A DNA stretch of 22,453 nt from TH1177 sp042138015 (GCA_042138015.1 JBHIVA010000033.1:1-22453), one strand, 5' to 3'; numbered from the stretch's first letter, positions 1-7,554 are shown. The notes: generated from the sequence alone by a model not told the origin. Numbers and translations: made by a program.

Positions 1-1064
1 AATTATTGTTAGTTCAAGTAATTGAAGAAAAGCCATCACCAGGATCGGTGACTGAATCATATTTTTTGTACGAACTATCTGAAGAATATGATTGAGAAAT
101 ACTGTACAAAATAATAAATCCAGATACTACACTTCTTTATATCATACCTAATTCAAGTCTGATGTATTATAACCTTTTAAATTCCACTGTATTACCTATT
201 GCATTTGTTTTTAGATGGATCGCTTCTATCGCCCTTTTGCGTTCTCTTTATCAAAGGGTAGGTAAACTCTCACTTTTCTCTGGATAATTTTATCTTTATT
301 ATTAATATTTTACTTGATTGGTAAGACTCCAGGTTTTTTTCAGGTGAAAATTAGCAGGAGTTGATGAAGGGTACCGCTATTTTTTTTAGACTTTTATTTA
401 GAATTGGTACAATAGGAGGAAATATTCTCTTTAGTCTTAGATTTTTTATATTTGTAAAAAAAATAGGCCCGTCTAAATTAAAAGATTATCTCATCATGGT
501 AGCTATCGGCGATACTATGATTGGTATTTCACTTTCGACTTCAGTTATAGAACCAACATATGGAGTTACTGCTCATTCTTTTGTACTATTGTCTTCATAC
601 TTGTTTAGTATTGAATTTTATCTTTCTGCTATATCAATATCTCAAGATATCTCTTTAAAAAAATCAATCAAAGGATCTATGCATGATTTAGTTGGAAGTA
701 TTGGATCTGTAGAGATGGAACAAGAAATAGAGAAAAAAGTAACAGATATCATACACGTACATCAAAAGGAAATGGAAAACAGGTTGGAGATTTTTCATCT
801 GAGGTTACAGAAACTAATATAAAAGATTATGTAAAATTGGTAATGCAAGAGAGAGATAAAACGAGTGATCGTTTGGATAGGAAACGATCTAATAAAAAAA
901 AGAGTGGAATTCTAACCCATTTCTTGCATTCACGGGTTTATACTGTTCATAATAAAAGAAAAGAGATACAACTAGTGTTAAAGAAGTATAGATATTTAAT
1001 CAATCTTCAAAGAATGGTCTGTGTTGAACATCAAAACCTGGAGAGTTATTTGCAAATTGCTTGA
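1..1064 (+). pseudogene. Decayed multi-span membrane protein gene (5' end outside the window)
   Basis: Coding similarity runs from the first bases but only by changing frame. Frame 3 is open from position 3, has an in-frame TGA at 93-95, and continues through FRWIASIALLRSLYQR (213-257) to about 278. The reading then shifts near 278, 338, 350 and 386, giving pieces such as GKTPGFF, LAGVDEGYRYFF and RIGTIGGNILFS. The longest open piece (361-822) has hydrophobic spans and ends in a charged helix. A last shift lies at about 776: this copy reads ATGGAAAACAGG where the related fragment at 12015 reads ATGCAAAAACAGG. After correction the tail reads QVGDFSSEVTETNIKDYVKL. The normal stop is also lost compared with the fragment (AAACGA here, AAATGA at 12136-12141), so the frame runs on to 1064, antisense to the zinc-finger gene. 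I recognise the pattern as an archaeal membrane protein family of unknown function. Many of the shifts fall in or near homopolymers, so sequencing error could explain some but hardly all. Confidence 0.8.
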
Positions 1065-1268
1065 TTGTGATCATTTTACATATTTTGTCCTGCAGCTCTG
1101 AATGTTCTATGAATTTCTTTCTACAAATAGGACATTTAGTTTCTTTCCCTATTTTCATAATTTTCATAATATTTTTGTATAAAATTTATGTTAATAGAAG
1201 TAAATTAATGTTATGGAATATTTTTTAGACATTTCTTCTATTTTTTGTTATTATGGTGTATCATAAGA
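750..1268. repeat. Dispersed repeat, copy 1 (full, uninterrupted)
   Basis: This segment matches 12015-13014 along its whole length apart from an insert in that copy, and its part 923-1043 matches 8884-9004. It contains the C-terminal tail of the membrane protein pseudogene on the plus strand and the complete zinc-finger gene on the minus strand. Similarity to copy 3 ends at about 1268 (TGTATCAT-AAGAG), just before the ASCH relic. No terminal inverted repeats or target duplications were seen at the ends. It therefore looks like a duplicated two-gene module rather than an insertion sequence. Confidence 0.8.
1000..1167 (-). CDS. 55-residue zinc-finger microprotein (copy 1)
   Basis: The minus strand reads ATG at 1167 to TGA at 1000. 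The protein begins MKIMKIGKETKCPICRKKF and has Cys12, Cys15, His22 and Cys30 in a C-x2-C-x6-H-x7-C arrangement, followed by a short tail ending RPFFED. The spacing suggests one small zinc site, probably for nucleic-acid or protein binding; this is inference. A second copy at 12740-12907 differs at eight bases, every one a third codon position. Seven are silent and one gives K2N, so the frame is under protein-level selection. The gene converges on the decayed membrane protein gene and overlaps its extended reading frame antisense. A second in-frame ATG at codon 4 is an alternative start. No clear TATA box was found. I know no named family for it. Confidence 0.75.
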   Translation of the reverse strand: MKIMKIGKETKCPICRKKFIEHSELQDKICKMITIKQFANNSPGFDVQHRPFFED

Positions 1269-1269
1269 G

Positions 1270-1515
1270 ATAAAAAATTAGAAATATTCGAAGAAATTGA
1301 ACCAAATTTATCCTTTTTAAATGTTCCCTGATTAGAACGACAAGTAGTTGATTTGCTGCTATCCCTATCAAGCCTCTCAAGTATCTATATAGATATTTTT
1401 TGATGCATGAATGAGAAATTGTCCCCGAAAGTTGGTATTCCATTTTCTTAACTCTGTCTTCTCACCATGAGCTAACAAGTATGCAAAAGGTTGTTTTAAT
1501 GATAAAGCCTTTCAT
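1270..1515 (-). pseudogene. ASCH-domain protein relic
   Basis: From an ATG at 1515 the minus strand reads MKGFIIK. After a one-base shift in AAAACAACC it reads QPFAYLLAHGEKTELRKW, then NTNFRGQFLIHASK. This is the typical start of an ASCH domain, a small beta-barrel related to PUA and thought to bind RNA or nucleotides (family pattern: K-Q-P-x-A ... G-x-K-x-x-E-x-R-x-W ... R-G-x-x-x-I-H-A-S-K). A second shift near 1380 leads into LDRDSSKSTT and on to about 1270. Two shifts within 40 codons make it a relic. A different 60-codon frame open through 1261-1443 is a shadow. It abuts the right edge of repeat copy 1. Confidence 0.68.
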
Positions 1516-1825
1516 GGGTTAGATACAGAGTTGAAAAAACAAGTATTTATGTTATCTTTTTGTTTCATAGAATTTTATTTACTCAGTTCATAACATTATA
1601 AATAATTATCCAAATTTTAACTTAAATGTATCTTTACATTAGTCTATATTTGAAATTATGATTTATTATTTTCTGTAGAAATGATCTAGCAGTATCTTGG
1701 ATTTGTATATAGATTTATTAGAATTTTTCATATTTGTATCTTCTATTTAGAAGCTATTATTTTATTATAGATTTGTTATTAATATATCTAAGCTTAAACT
1801 AAAGATACTCTTTTAACACAATTTT
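1516..1825. other. AT-rich intergenic stretch
   Basis: About 310 bases of very AT-rich sequence between two minus-strand genes. I see no coding pattern, hairpin or RNA gene in it. Confidence 0.5.
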
Positions 1826-1981
1826 TTACCTTTTCAAAACCCATTCCAGTATATCTATAAGTAGGTCATACTCTTTTGCCTCTTCACATTTATCCAAAGG
1901 TATATGACAGTACTTGGAATGCTGGAACCTAAGTTTTTCTAGTTCCTCAATTTTGTTTCGAATTTCTTGTTCACTTTTCAA
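1826..1981 (-). CDS. Small hypothetical protein (51 aa), possibly the second half of a frameshifted gene
   Basis: A TTG at 1981 opens a frame ending at TAA 1826 with good coding character: it starts LKSEQEIRNKIEELEKLR and later has the segment HIPLDKCEEAKEYDLLIDIL. It is an acidic/basic helical protein with one cysteine in each of two short motifs (KYC, DKC). It overlaps the end of the upstream 70-codon frame by 11 bases and an in-frame TGA lies just before the TTG. It could be translated by termination-reinitiation, or the two frames could be one gene split by a frameshift near 1975-1985. Function unknown. Confidence 0.5.
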   Translation of the reverse strand: MKSEQEIRNKIEELEKLRFQHSKYCHIPLDKCEEAKEYDLLIDILEWVLKR

Positions 1982-2183
1982 TAATAATCATCCAATCCAT
2001 GTATCTACCCATTGTTTGCAATAGCCATTCCAAGAACACATTCTTTTTTTCAATATATAGAACTTGTGATTTTGGCTCAAAACCTTTTGTTATATTATCA
2101 TTATCATTATCATTAGAATATTCTAGGTCAAATATATGACCCACCTCAGGTTTTAAGATGATAAATTTTTCAACATCTAACAT
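1971..2183 (-). CDS. Hypothetical protein (70 aa)
   Basis: The frame starts at ATG 2183 with MLDVEKFIILKPEVGHIFDL and ends in IIIEK. Its middle holds YSNDNDNDN, encoded by three 6-base units (ATCATT on the plus strand, 2097-2114), a slippage-prone tract. It is followed, with an 11-base overlap, by a 51-codon frame that also looks coding. I do not recognise a family. It may be the first half of a single gene with the next entry. Confidence 0.45.
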   Translation of the reverse strand: MLDVEKFIILKPEVGHIFDLEYSNDNDNDNITKGFEPKSQVLYIEKKNVFLEWLLQTMGRYMDWMIIIEK

Positions 2184-2527
2184 TATTTGTTATTAATCAT
2201 AACACAATTTATATCTAATAAATTTAAAGATAAAAAATAGTAAATTGTCAAGGTTAACTAAAATCTTATCTACTACGATTACTTATTGCTACTACCTAAC
2301 TCCAAAAAAAATTAATTAAAATTGAACTTTTAAAATTAAAACCATAAAAATATCTCTACAAATTATCTTTTCTTGTTTCTTAATAATTTATAGATGAATT
2401 GATATAGTCTTCAAATCAAATTTTTAATTTAGAAAATATATTACCTTATATACATTCTATTCGAGATGGAGCTTCTATCAAATTCTAACAATCTTTATGT
2501 GAGACTTGTGATTAACTTTAAGAAATC
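2184..2527. other. AT-rich intergenic stretch
   Basis: About 340 bases between divergent genes. It should hold promoters for both sides, but the sequence is so AT-rich that no single TATA box stands out. No hairpin, repeat or coding relic was recognised. Confidence 0.45.
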
Positions 2528-2974
2528 TTGGCAATAGAATGGGATATTTTGATAATTAAAATGTTATTACTTGCCGGAATAATTTGGTTTGCTGTATATA
2601 TAGAACACTGGGCATATAAAAGAAGTCAACAGAAAGAAGATAAAAAGACTAGGAAGAATATTCTTATATTTATTAAAGATGATCTTGAACATAGATTAGA
2701 TTTTAGAGGAATCGTTACAGTACAAAGATTATAAACCATTTTTTACAGATATGTGGGAAGCTATAATTCTCTCTGGCAAACAGTCTCTTCTTTCTTTTGA
2801 ATTATTTCAAAGTGTTCAACTAACGTATTCGTGGATGAAATATTACAATAGCGAATTGGAATCTAATAAAAATAATTCTCAGGAAATGGGTATTGATAGA
2901 ACTATTAGGAGATGTAAAAAAATTGGTTAATAAATCTCGAACAAATTGAAAAAGAAAGTAATAAAGTTAAATAA
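2528..2974 (+). pseudogene. Frameshifted one-span membrane protein
   Basis: The first frame (TTG 2528) encodes a hydrophobic span, MLLLAGIIWFAVYIEHW, then a basic helix and DDLEHRLDF. It then leaves the expected frame near 2708. The next frame reads ESLQYKDYKPFFTDMWEAI, then SFELFQSVQLTYSWMKYY (about 2712-2850). A shift near 2900 brings LLGDVKKLVNKS, and another near 2937 brings LEQIEKESNKVK and a stop at 2972-2974. Joined, these make one protein of about 147 residues with an N-terminal membrane anchor and a helical cytoplasmic part. Three shifts argue for a dead gene, or a family with poor base calls here. I cannot assign a function. Confidence 0.7.
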
Positions 2975-3497
2975 GCTAAATTAGAACAATTCAAAAGATA
3001 TACAATATTTTTGTTTAGTTTTAGCAGTAATTAACCAACATGAGATTTCTATAACATCTATCATGAAATGGTATCGAAAATGGTCATTAGACTATAGAAT
3101 ATGATTTGTTTGTTATGTCTTTGAATTTATTAATTTATATAACTGAAATAACACTATAGTTGTAAAAAAATTAGAATTATTTTATTTAATTATATATCAA
3201 TATTTTCACATATCAATCCTTTCTCACGTCAAAAGACACTACAATGAGAAAATAAATAATTAGAGGATATATAAAATACATTTATTATTTCTCAAATTAC
3301 CATTTTGACTATTGTAGTATCCAAGTAGTCAGAAAGAAAGGTTAATTACTTTGAAACAAATGATCATCTTTTAGAAAATGAAACTGCTATTAAGACATAA
3401 GATAGCTTGGTATGAGATATCAATTCATTTAATCTCTCCATTAATCTAGATATATTAAAATATTTTTGTTAAAGCGAGTAGAATGACGCTTTTACAG
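2975..3497. other. Intergenic stretch without a clear gene
   Basis: About 520 AT-rich bases. A 39-codon open stretch (2985-3104, plus) begins right after a TAG and contains LVLAVINQHEIS. It may be a further relic, but I cannot place it. No RNA gene or repeat was recognised. Confidence 0.4.
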
Positions 3498-3869
3498 TTA
3501 TACCGGATTGACTTTCCAAGTATCATCAACCCAAATGCCAACAACTTTGACACCTAGATTCCATGAAGAGATAACTTCAATTGCTTTTTTAATTTGAGTT
3601 TTGTGTTCTTCATTAGATACAGGGTTTCCGGCACAATCATAATGACCAGACACTACAATCAATTCTGATTCATGTTTATTGATTGATATTCCTACTTTGG
3701 TTTTAATTGATTCCAGATCAGCATTGTCTGCAACTTGTTTATCAATTCCTGGTTCTGTGATGGTATCGACATAGTCTACGAAAAAATTTTCTTTAATCCA
3801 ATTAGTTAAGGGAATCTGAATTCTCCCATCCATACATGAGACAGATGTTGCAAATTTTCCTTTAGCCAT
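3498..3869 (-). CDS. Compact beta-carbonic-anhydrase-like protein
   Basis: The protein has 123 residues, starting MAKGKFATSVSCMDGR. Cys12-x-Asp14-x-Arg16 (CMDGR) and His76-x-x-Cys79 (HYDC, inside VVSGHYDCAGNP) are the two signature motifs of beta-carbonic anhydrases: the Cys/His/Cys zinc ligands and the Asp-Arg pair. Full-length enzymes have about 200 residues, so this is a minimal version lacking much of the helical part. It may hydrate CO2 or only bind zinc; the sequence does not decide. It stands alone on the minus strand. A TTTTAAA element about 25 bases before the ATG (3891-3897) fits a leaderless archaeal promoter. Downstream gene neighbours are decayed. Confidence 0.75.
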   Translation of the reverse strand: MAKGKFATSVSCMDGRIQIPLTNWIKENFFVDYVDTITEPGIDKQVADNADLESIKTKVGISINKHESELIVVSGHYDCAGNPVSNEEHKTQIKKAIEVISSWNLGVKVVGIWVDDTWKVNPV

Positions 3870-3918
3870 AACTTTATAGAATCATTCTAGTTTAAAATAA
3901 TTTTCGATACATAAGACA

Positions 3919-4075
3919 TTATGAGGTATGATTATATACCATAGTTAGAACTTGCATTAATGCATAACATATTGGAGGTCCAACAAGAGTAAATCCACTT
4001 TTTGAGATCCTTGCTTAACTTTTCAGAAATTTCCGCTGATGCGTACAATTCAGAGTTTTTTGAATTTATGGATCA
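3919..4075 (-). pseudogene. tag: Relic of DNA-3-methyladenine glycosylase I
   Basis: The minus strand reads NSELYASAEISEKLSKDLKK, then after a shift in the AAAAAG run near 4003-4008, SGFTLVGPPICYALMQ and a stop at 3919. Tag glycosylases carry the pattern S-K-x-L-K-K-R-G-F-x-F-V-G-P-T-x-x-Y-A-F-M-Q-A near the C terminus, and this matches closely. The rest of the enzyme (about 190 residues in the family) is absent and the usual zinc-binding C-terminal His/Cys is missing. It is a frameshifted C-terminal fragment with no function expected. Confidence 0.7.
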
Positions 4076-4157
4076 TTTTGAGTAAAAAAGGAATATGATG
4101 TTTCTAGTGAATAATTATCTTCATAACTGAAGTAATGATTTTGTTAATCTGTTATAG

Positions 4158-4465
4158 AGTAGATTTCAAGAAAGACTTGTTCGAAATCCTAGATTACATG
4201 ATAGAATCTCGGCGTGAGACAATTAATAAAATACAAGCAAATTGTTTCAATGTAACTATGAAGGAGATTACATTTTAACTACTTTACCAGTCAGGATACC
4301 TGGGATGGGTATTAAGGGGAGAACCTGATTATTCATTAGAAGTTAATGGTAAATGTATTGTAATATTGGATACAAAAAAGTGGACAGAAAGAAAGGACGA
4401 TGTAGTACATAAAATGTTAGGATATTTTAATAACCTGGATGGATGTGATAATAAACAATTTGTAA
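4158..4465 (+). pseudogene. PD-(D/E)XK nuclease-like relic
   Basis: A coding stretch reads FQERLVRNPRLHDRIS in one frame to about 4207, then RRETINKIQANCFNV, an in-frame TAA at 4276-4278, then LLYQSGYLGWVLRGEPDYSL and VNGKCIVILDTKKW to about 4460. The string E-P-D-Y, eleven residues, then D-T-K has the form of the PD-(D/E)XK active site. One shift and one stop make it a relic, and the nuclease fold is cut off after about 100 residues. Its last 45 codons are in frame with the methyltransferase that follows and would be wrongly added to it if the ATG at 4366 were taken as the start. Assignment is from motif spacing only. Confidence 0.6.
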
Positions 4466-4473
4466 GAATAATC

Positions 4474-4480
4474 TTTATAT
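4474..4480 (+). promoter_or_regulatory. TATA box for the methyltransferase gene
   Basis: TTTATAT is centred 27 bases before the ATG at 4504, the spacing expected for a leaderless archaeal transcript. It supports 4504, not 4366, as the true start. Confidence 0.6.
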
Positions 4481-4503
4481 TTTTCATTTTTATTTTTACT
4501 TCA

Positions 4504-5586
4504 ATGGAACAGGAATTAAAAAATTCTATTGACGAAAACAAAATACATAACTTTATGAATAAAGCGGTACAGGATATAGCTTCAAGCTCCACAGCTATGC
4601 TAGTAATTCTTGGAGAAAGACTTGGGTTATATAAAGCGATGGCTGAAGAAAACAAATACATAACTTTTCAAGAACTTGCTAAGAAAACAGGAACTAATGA
4701 AAGATTGATTAAAGAATGGTTAGGAAATCAAGTAGCGAGTGGATATATACAATATGATCCTTCAACTGAAAAATATTTTTTACCTCCCGAACATGCTCTC
4801 GCATTATCTAATCCTGAAAGTCCTATATACATTCAAGGTGCATTTAAAGCAATAAAATCATATTTTAAAGATGAGGAAGAATTTATAAAAATGTTCAAAA
4901 ATGAAAGAACTTTCACATGGATGGACCATCATCATTGTATGGCAGATGGATTCGCAGAATTCTTTAAAGCGGGATACATTGGAAATTTATTAGATTTATG
5001 GATTCCTTCATTAGAGAATGGAAAAATTCAACAAAAATTGAAGGAAGGAATTAAGGTAGCAGATGTAGGATGTGGTTATGGAATAAGTACTGTATTAATG
5101 GCTAAGGCTTTCCCAAAGTCCGATTTTATAGGATTTGATTTTGATAAAGATTCAATTGAAAAAGCAAATAATCTATCCAAACAAGAGAATTTAAAGAATG
5201 TGAAATTTGAGACAACATCAGCATCAGATTTCCCAGGAAACAATTATGATTTTATAACATTCTTTGACTGTCTTCATGACATGGGAGACCCAGAAGGAGC
5301 ATTGACGCATGTATTTGATACAATCAATAAAGAGGAAGGGATTTGTATGATAGTTGAACCTTATGCAAAAAGTAAACTTGAGGATAATATCAATCCAATA
5401 TCTAAGACATTTTATGCTGCATCTACGTTAATATGTGTTCCAAATTCTTTGGCTTTTAATGGTCCAGCATTAGGAGCACAGGCAGGCGAAGAAAAAATTA
5501 TGAATATTGTAAAAAAGAGCGGCTTTTCACAATTTAAAAGGGCTACTGAAACACCTTTGAATATTGTATATGAAATTAAACCATAA
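4504..5586 (+). CDS. SAM-dependent methyltransferase with winged-helix N terminus
   Basis: The protein has 360 residues from the ATG at 4504. Residues about 20-100 form a winged-helix dimerisation/DNA-binding-like domain (LGERLGLYKAM, then ELAKKTGTNERLIKEWL). This is the layout of class I methyltransferases of the Rv2258c or O-methyltransferase type. Residues 185-193, VADVGCGYG, are SAM-binding motif I; FIGFDFD (208-214) is motif II with the acidic residue that holds the ribose; FFDCLHDMGDP (253-263) is the post-strand-4 loop. The substrate is unknown; such proteins usually act on small molecules. The frame is open 46 codons further upstream, but those codons belong to the nuclease relic, and a TATA box sits 27 bases before 4504. 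The gene is monocistronic, with a minus-strand shadow at 5412-5636. Confidence 0.85.
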   Translation: MEQELKNSIDENKIHNFMNKAVQDIASSSTAMLVILGERLGLYKAMAEENKYITFQELAKKTGTNERLIKEWLGNQVASGYIQYDPSTEKYFLPPEHALALSNPESPIYIQGAFKAIKSYFKDEEEFIKMFKNERTFTWMDHHHCMADGFAEFFKAGYIGNLLDLWIPSLENGKIQQKLKEGIKVADVGCGYGISTVLMAKAFPKSDFIGFDFDKDSIEKANNLSKQENLKNVKFETTSASDFPGNNYDFITFFDCLHDMGDPEGALTHVFDTINKEEGICMIVEPYAKSKLEDNINPISKTFYAASTLICVPNSLAFNGPALGAQAGEEKIMNIVKKSGFSQFKRATETPLNIVYEIKP

Positions 5587-5881
5587 AATATCTTTAGATG
5601 AGTATATCTATTATTACGGCTTTTTGCGTAATTCAATAGAAAGACTCAACACTTTTTTTAACTACAAAATTTTTTCTGTTCTATATGCTTTTATTTATTC
5701 AATTAATATAATTCATTAATATTTTTTAAAATTGTAAATCTAAATAGATATCTTTACTAAAACTTTCTGAATTCATAATGGAATTTTTCTGTATAATAGA
5801 TATTGTACTTCTTGTCTTTAGATTTGAATTTCAATAAAAAGTTTAATATTTAAAATTTATAATTATAGACAGGTAATCTAT

Positions 5882-6205
5882 TTGACCAAAAACGAAGATT
5901 TGGAAGAAAAGAAGGTATTAGGTTCAGGTGGTTATGCTTTTGTCAATTTAACAGAAGAGGAAGAATTAAAATTCAATCTAGGAGTACCTCAATTATTCTT
6001 CGCAAATATAGGAAGACTAGATGATAAGAGATTTTTAAGATATTATTGTAATAAATGTGCAAAAGAATATTCAGGTTCTCCTCAAATAGAATATGATAAT
6101 CCAAATGAAGAAGTAGGTGAGGGAGTTGTGTTAGTAGAAAAAGGGGAATACAAATGTAAGCTCTGTAATAATTTAATAGCCCAATATCGCAAATTCAAGG
6201 AATAG
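5882..6205 (+). CDS. Zinc-ribbon protein of unknown function
   Basis: The protein has 107 residues from TTG 5882. The N-terminal half is soluble and acidic (LTEEEELKFNLGVPQLFFAN). Then come Cys56-x-x-Cys59 (YYCNKCAKEY) and, 33 residues later, Cys92-x-x-Cys95 (YKCKLCNNLI), which together should bind one zinc. I believe similar small proteins occur in ammonia-oxidising archaea, but no function is known to me. The upstream 295 bases (5587-5881) are AT-rich with TTTAATATTTAAAATTTATA at 5840-5859 as the likely promoter. The coding sequence is intact and not overlapped. Whether TTG is the start is uncertain, since no nearby in-frame ATG exists. Confidence 0.7.
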   Translation: MTKNEDLEEKKVLGSGGYAFVNLTEEEELKFNLGVPQLFFANIGRLDDKRFLRYYCNKCAKEYSGSPQIEYDNPNEEVGEGVVLVEKGEYKCKLCNNLIAQYRKFKE

Positions 6206-6271
6206 GTATAGTGATAGCTAGTTCCTTTTAGCTATTTAGCTATTTAGAATCTAATAAATATTATAATAATT

Positions 6272-7153
6272 ATGAAACAAATCCTAATTGGCTGTTCTGG
6301 TTGGAGTTATTCTGATACACCAGAGAAAGGAGGATGGACAAAAGTATTTTATCCTAACAGTAAAACAAAACGTCTTTCCTATTATTCTAGATTCTTCAAT
6401 ACAGTAGAAATGGATTCTACATTTTATGAAAAATTTTACAGATACATGACCCAACAAACTTTTGTAGGAATGGATAAGGCAACTCCAGATAATTTTGAAT
6501 TCTCTATAAAAGTTCCTGAAACAATAACACATTTAAAAAGATTGGATGTAGAAAAAGGAGCAATATCCTCTCTTGATGAATTTCTTGAAAAGATTTCACC
6601 TCTCAAGTTAGCAAATAAACTTGGTGCTATTCTCATACAATTACCTCCTAGTTTCACTGTAAGTGATTTTAAAAATACTGAGCAATTTCTTGATAGACTA
6701 CCATCAGGTTATCAATATGCATTGGAGTTTAGACATATATCCTGGAATACGGAAGGCCCATGGGATATGTTAAAACATTATGATATTGCAGCTGTTATGA
6801 CAGATTCGCCATCTTCAGATAATCTCCAATTTCTATCAGAGGTTATAGTAACTTCAAAAAATCATTCGTTTATAAGATTTCATGGAAGAAATGCAAAACA
6901 TAGATACAATTACCTTTATTCTAAAGAAGAGTTGAAACCATGGGTTGAAAAGGTAAGCGAAATAAAATCATCAATAACAAACAATCCCAAAAGACTGAGA
7001 ATTTATTTTAATAATCATTATGGTGGTAAAGCAGTTATCAACGCATTAGAATTCAAAGATATGTTAGGAATGCCGCTATCAGATGAAGAGGAAAAATCAT
7101 TAGAATTCACCAAGAGATACTATTCAACAACTACGTTGGATAGTATAATATAA
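6272..7153 (+). CDS. DUF72 (YecE-type) family protein
   Basis: The protein has 293 residues, within the usual 240-300. It starts with the family hallmark IGCSGWSYSDTPEKGGWTK and FYPNSKTKRLSYYSRFF, followed by VEMDSTFYEKF (the family has N/D-S-T-F-Y). FSIKVPETITH, GAILIQLPPSF, YALEFRHISW, SFIRFHGRN and IYFNNHYGGKAVINALEF are all characteristic strands and loops of this TIM-barrel-like fold. The biochemical role of DUF72 is not established; nucleic-acid or sugar-phosphate related roles have been suggested from the fold. The start is ATG 6272, with AT-rich promoter sequence within 30 bases. Three copies of a TAGCTA-type element (6218-6245, spaced irregularly) lie between it and the preceding gene. 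The gene is intact. Confidence 0.9.
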   Translation: MKQILIGCSGWSYSDTPEKGGWTKVFYPNSKTKRLSYYSRFFNTVEMDSTFYEKFYRYMTQQTFVGMDKATPDNFEFSIKVPETITHLKRLDVEKGAISSLDEFLEKISPLKLANKLGAILIQLPPSFTVSDFKNTEQFLDRLPSGYQYALEFRHISWNTEGPWDMLKHYDIAAVMTDSPSSDNLQFLSEVIVTSKNHSFIRFHGRNAKHRYNYLYSKEELKPWVEKVSEIKSSITNNPKRLRIYFNNHYGGKAVINALEFKDMLGMPLSDEEEKSLEFTKRYYSTTTLDSII

Positions 7154-7314
7154 TTAAAAAGTGATTGAATCCTATTAATTTAGAAGATCGTGATCAAAAT
7201 TATTAAGGGTCAAACATAGGACCAGTATCTCCAAATGATGGCACATTGAACGCACATCTCGCAACCAGATTGCCGAAATCCCAGTTCTTAAGCGAGTTGA
7301 ACCCATTCTTAATG

Positions 7315-7380
7315 CTGGGTCATGGTGGGTACCGATCCATGTGTATAAGTCTCGATCGGTACCACCAGTCTAATGCTCAG
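7315..7380. other. Long hairpin in a G+C-richer patch
   Basis: Arms 7328-7337 (GGTACCGATC) and 7354-7363 (GATCGGTACC) are perfectly complementary. With one bulged G (7327) the stem extends through GGT/ACC, and then CTGGGTCAT (7315-7323) can pair with ATGCTCAG (7373-7380) using one G-T pair and a bulge. The surrounding 7210-7400 is clearly richer in G+C than its neighbours. An 83-codon frame (7246-7497, plus) crosses the hairpin but looks non-coding. On the minus strand a short open stretch ends LVARCAFNVPSFGDTGP with a stop near 7203, which could be the end of a lost gene. Candidates are a structured RNA, a mobile-element end or a gene relic; I cannot choose. Confidence 0.5.
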
Positions 7381-7554
7381 CCGGTTCGAACGGAAAATAG
7401 AATTGTAACCCAGATTGATGGTATGGAATTCCGACTTTTCGACAAGTTTGAGTATACTAATACTATATATGGTTTACATTTAACAATTAACGACTAATTT
7501 TTAATTAATTGGTTGCGATGTGTATTCCAAAGTACAATCAATAACTGAATGAAG

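Noticed and set aside
361..822. Open frame that could be called an intact 153-residue membrane protein
   Set aside because: Coding similarity continues on both sides in other frames, so it is only the longest piece of a decayed gene.
837..1064. Open frame of 75 codons on the plus strand
   Set aside because: Its first 18 or so codons are the tail of the membrane protein pseudogene. The rest is antisense to the selected zinc-finger gene and follows loss of the normal stop.
1261..1443. 60-codon minus-strand frame
   Set aside because: It is the wrong frame over the ASCH relic, whose motif lies in neighbouring frames.
4366..4503. Upstream extension of the methyltransferase
   Set aside because: These codons belong to the nuclease relic, and a TATA box 27 bases before 4504 marks the true start.
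7246..7497. 83-codon plus-strand frame
   Set aside because: No family pattern, crosses a strong hairpin, and its composition changes abruptly inside the frame.
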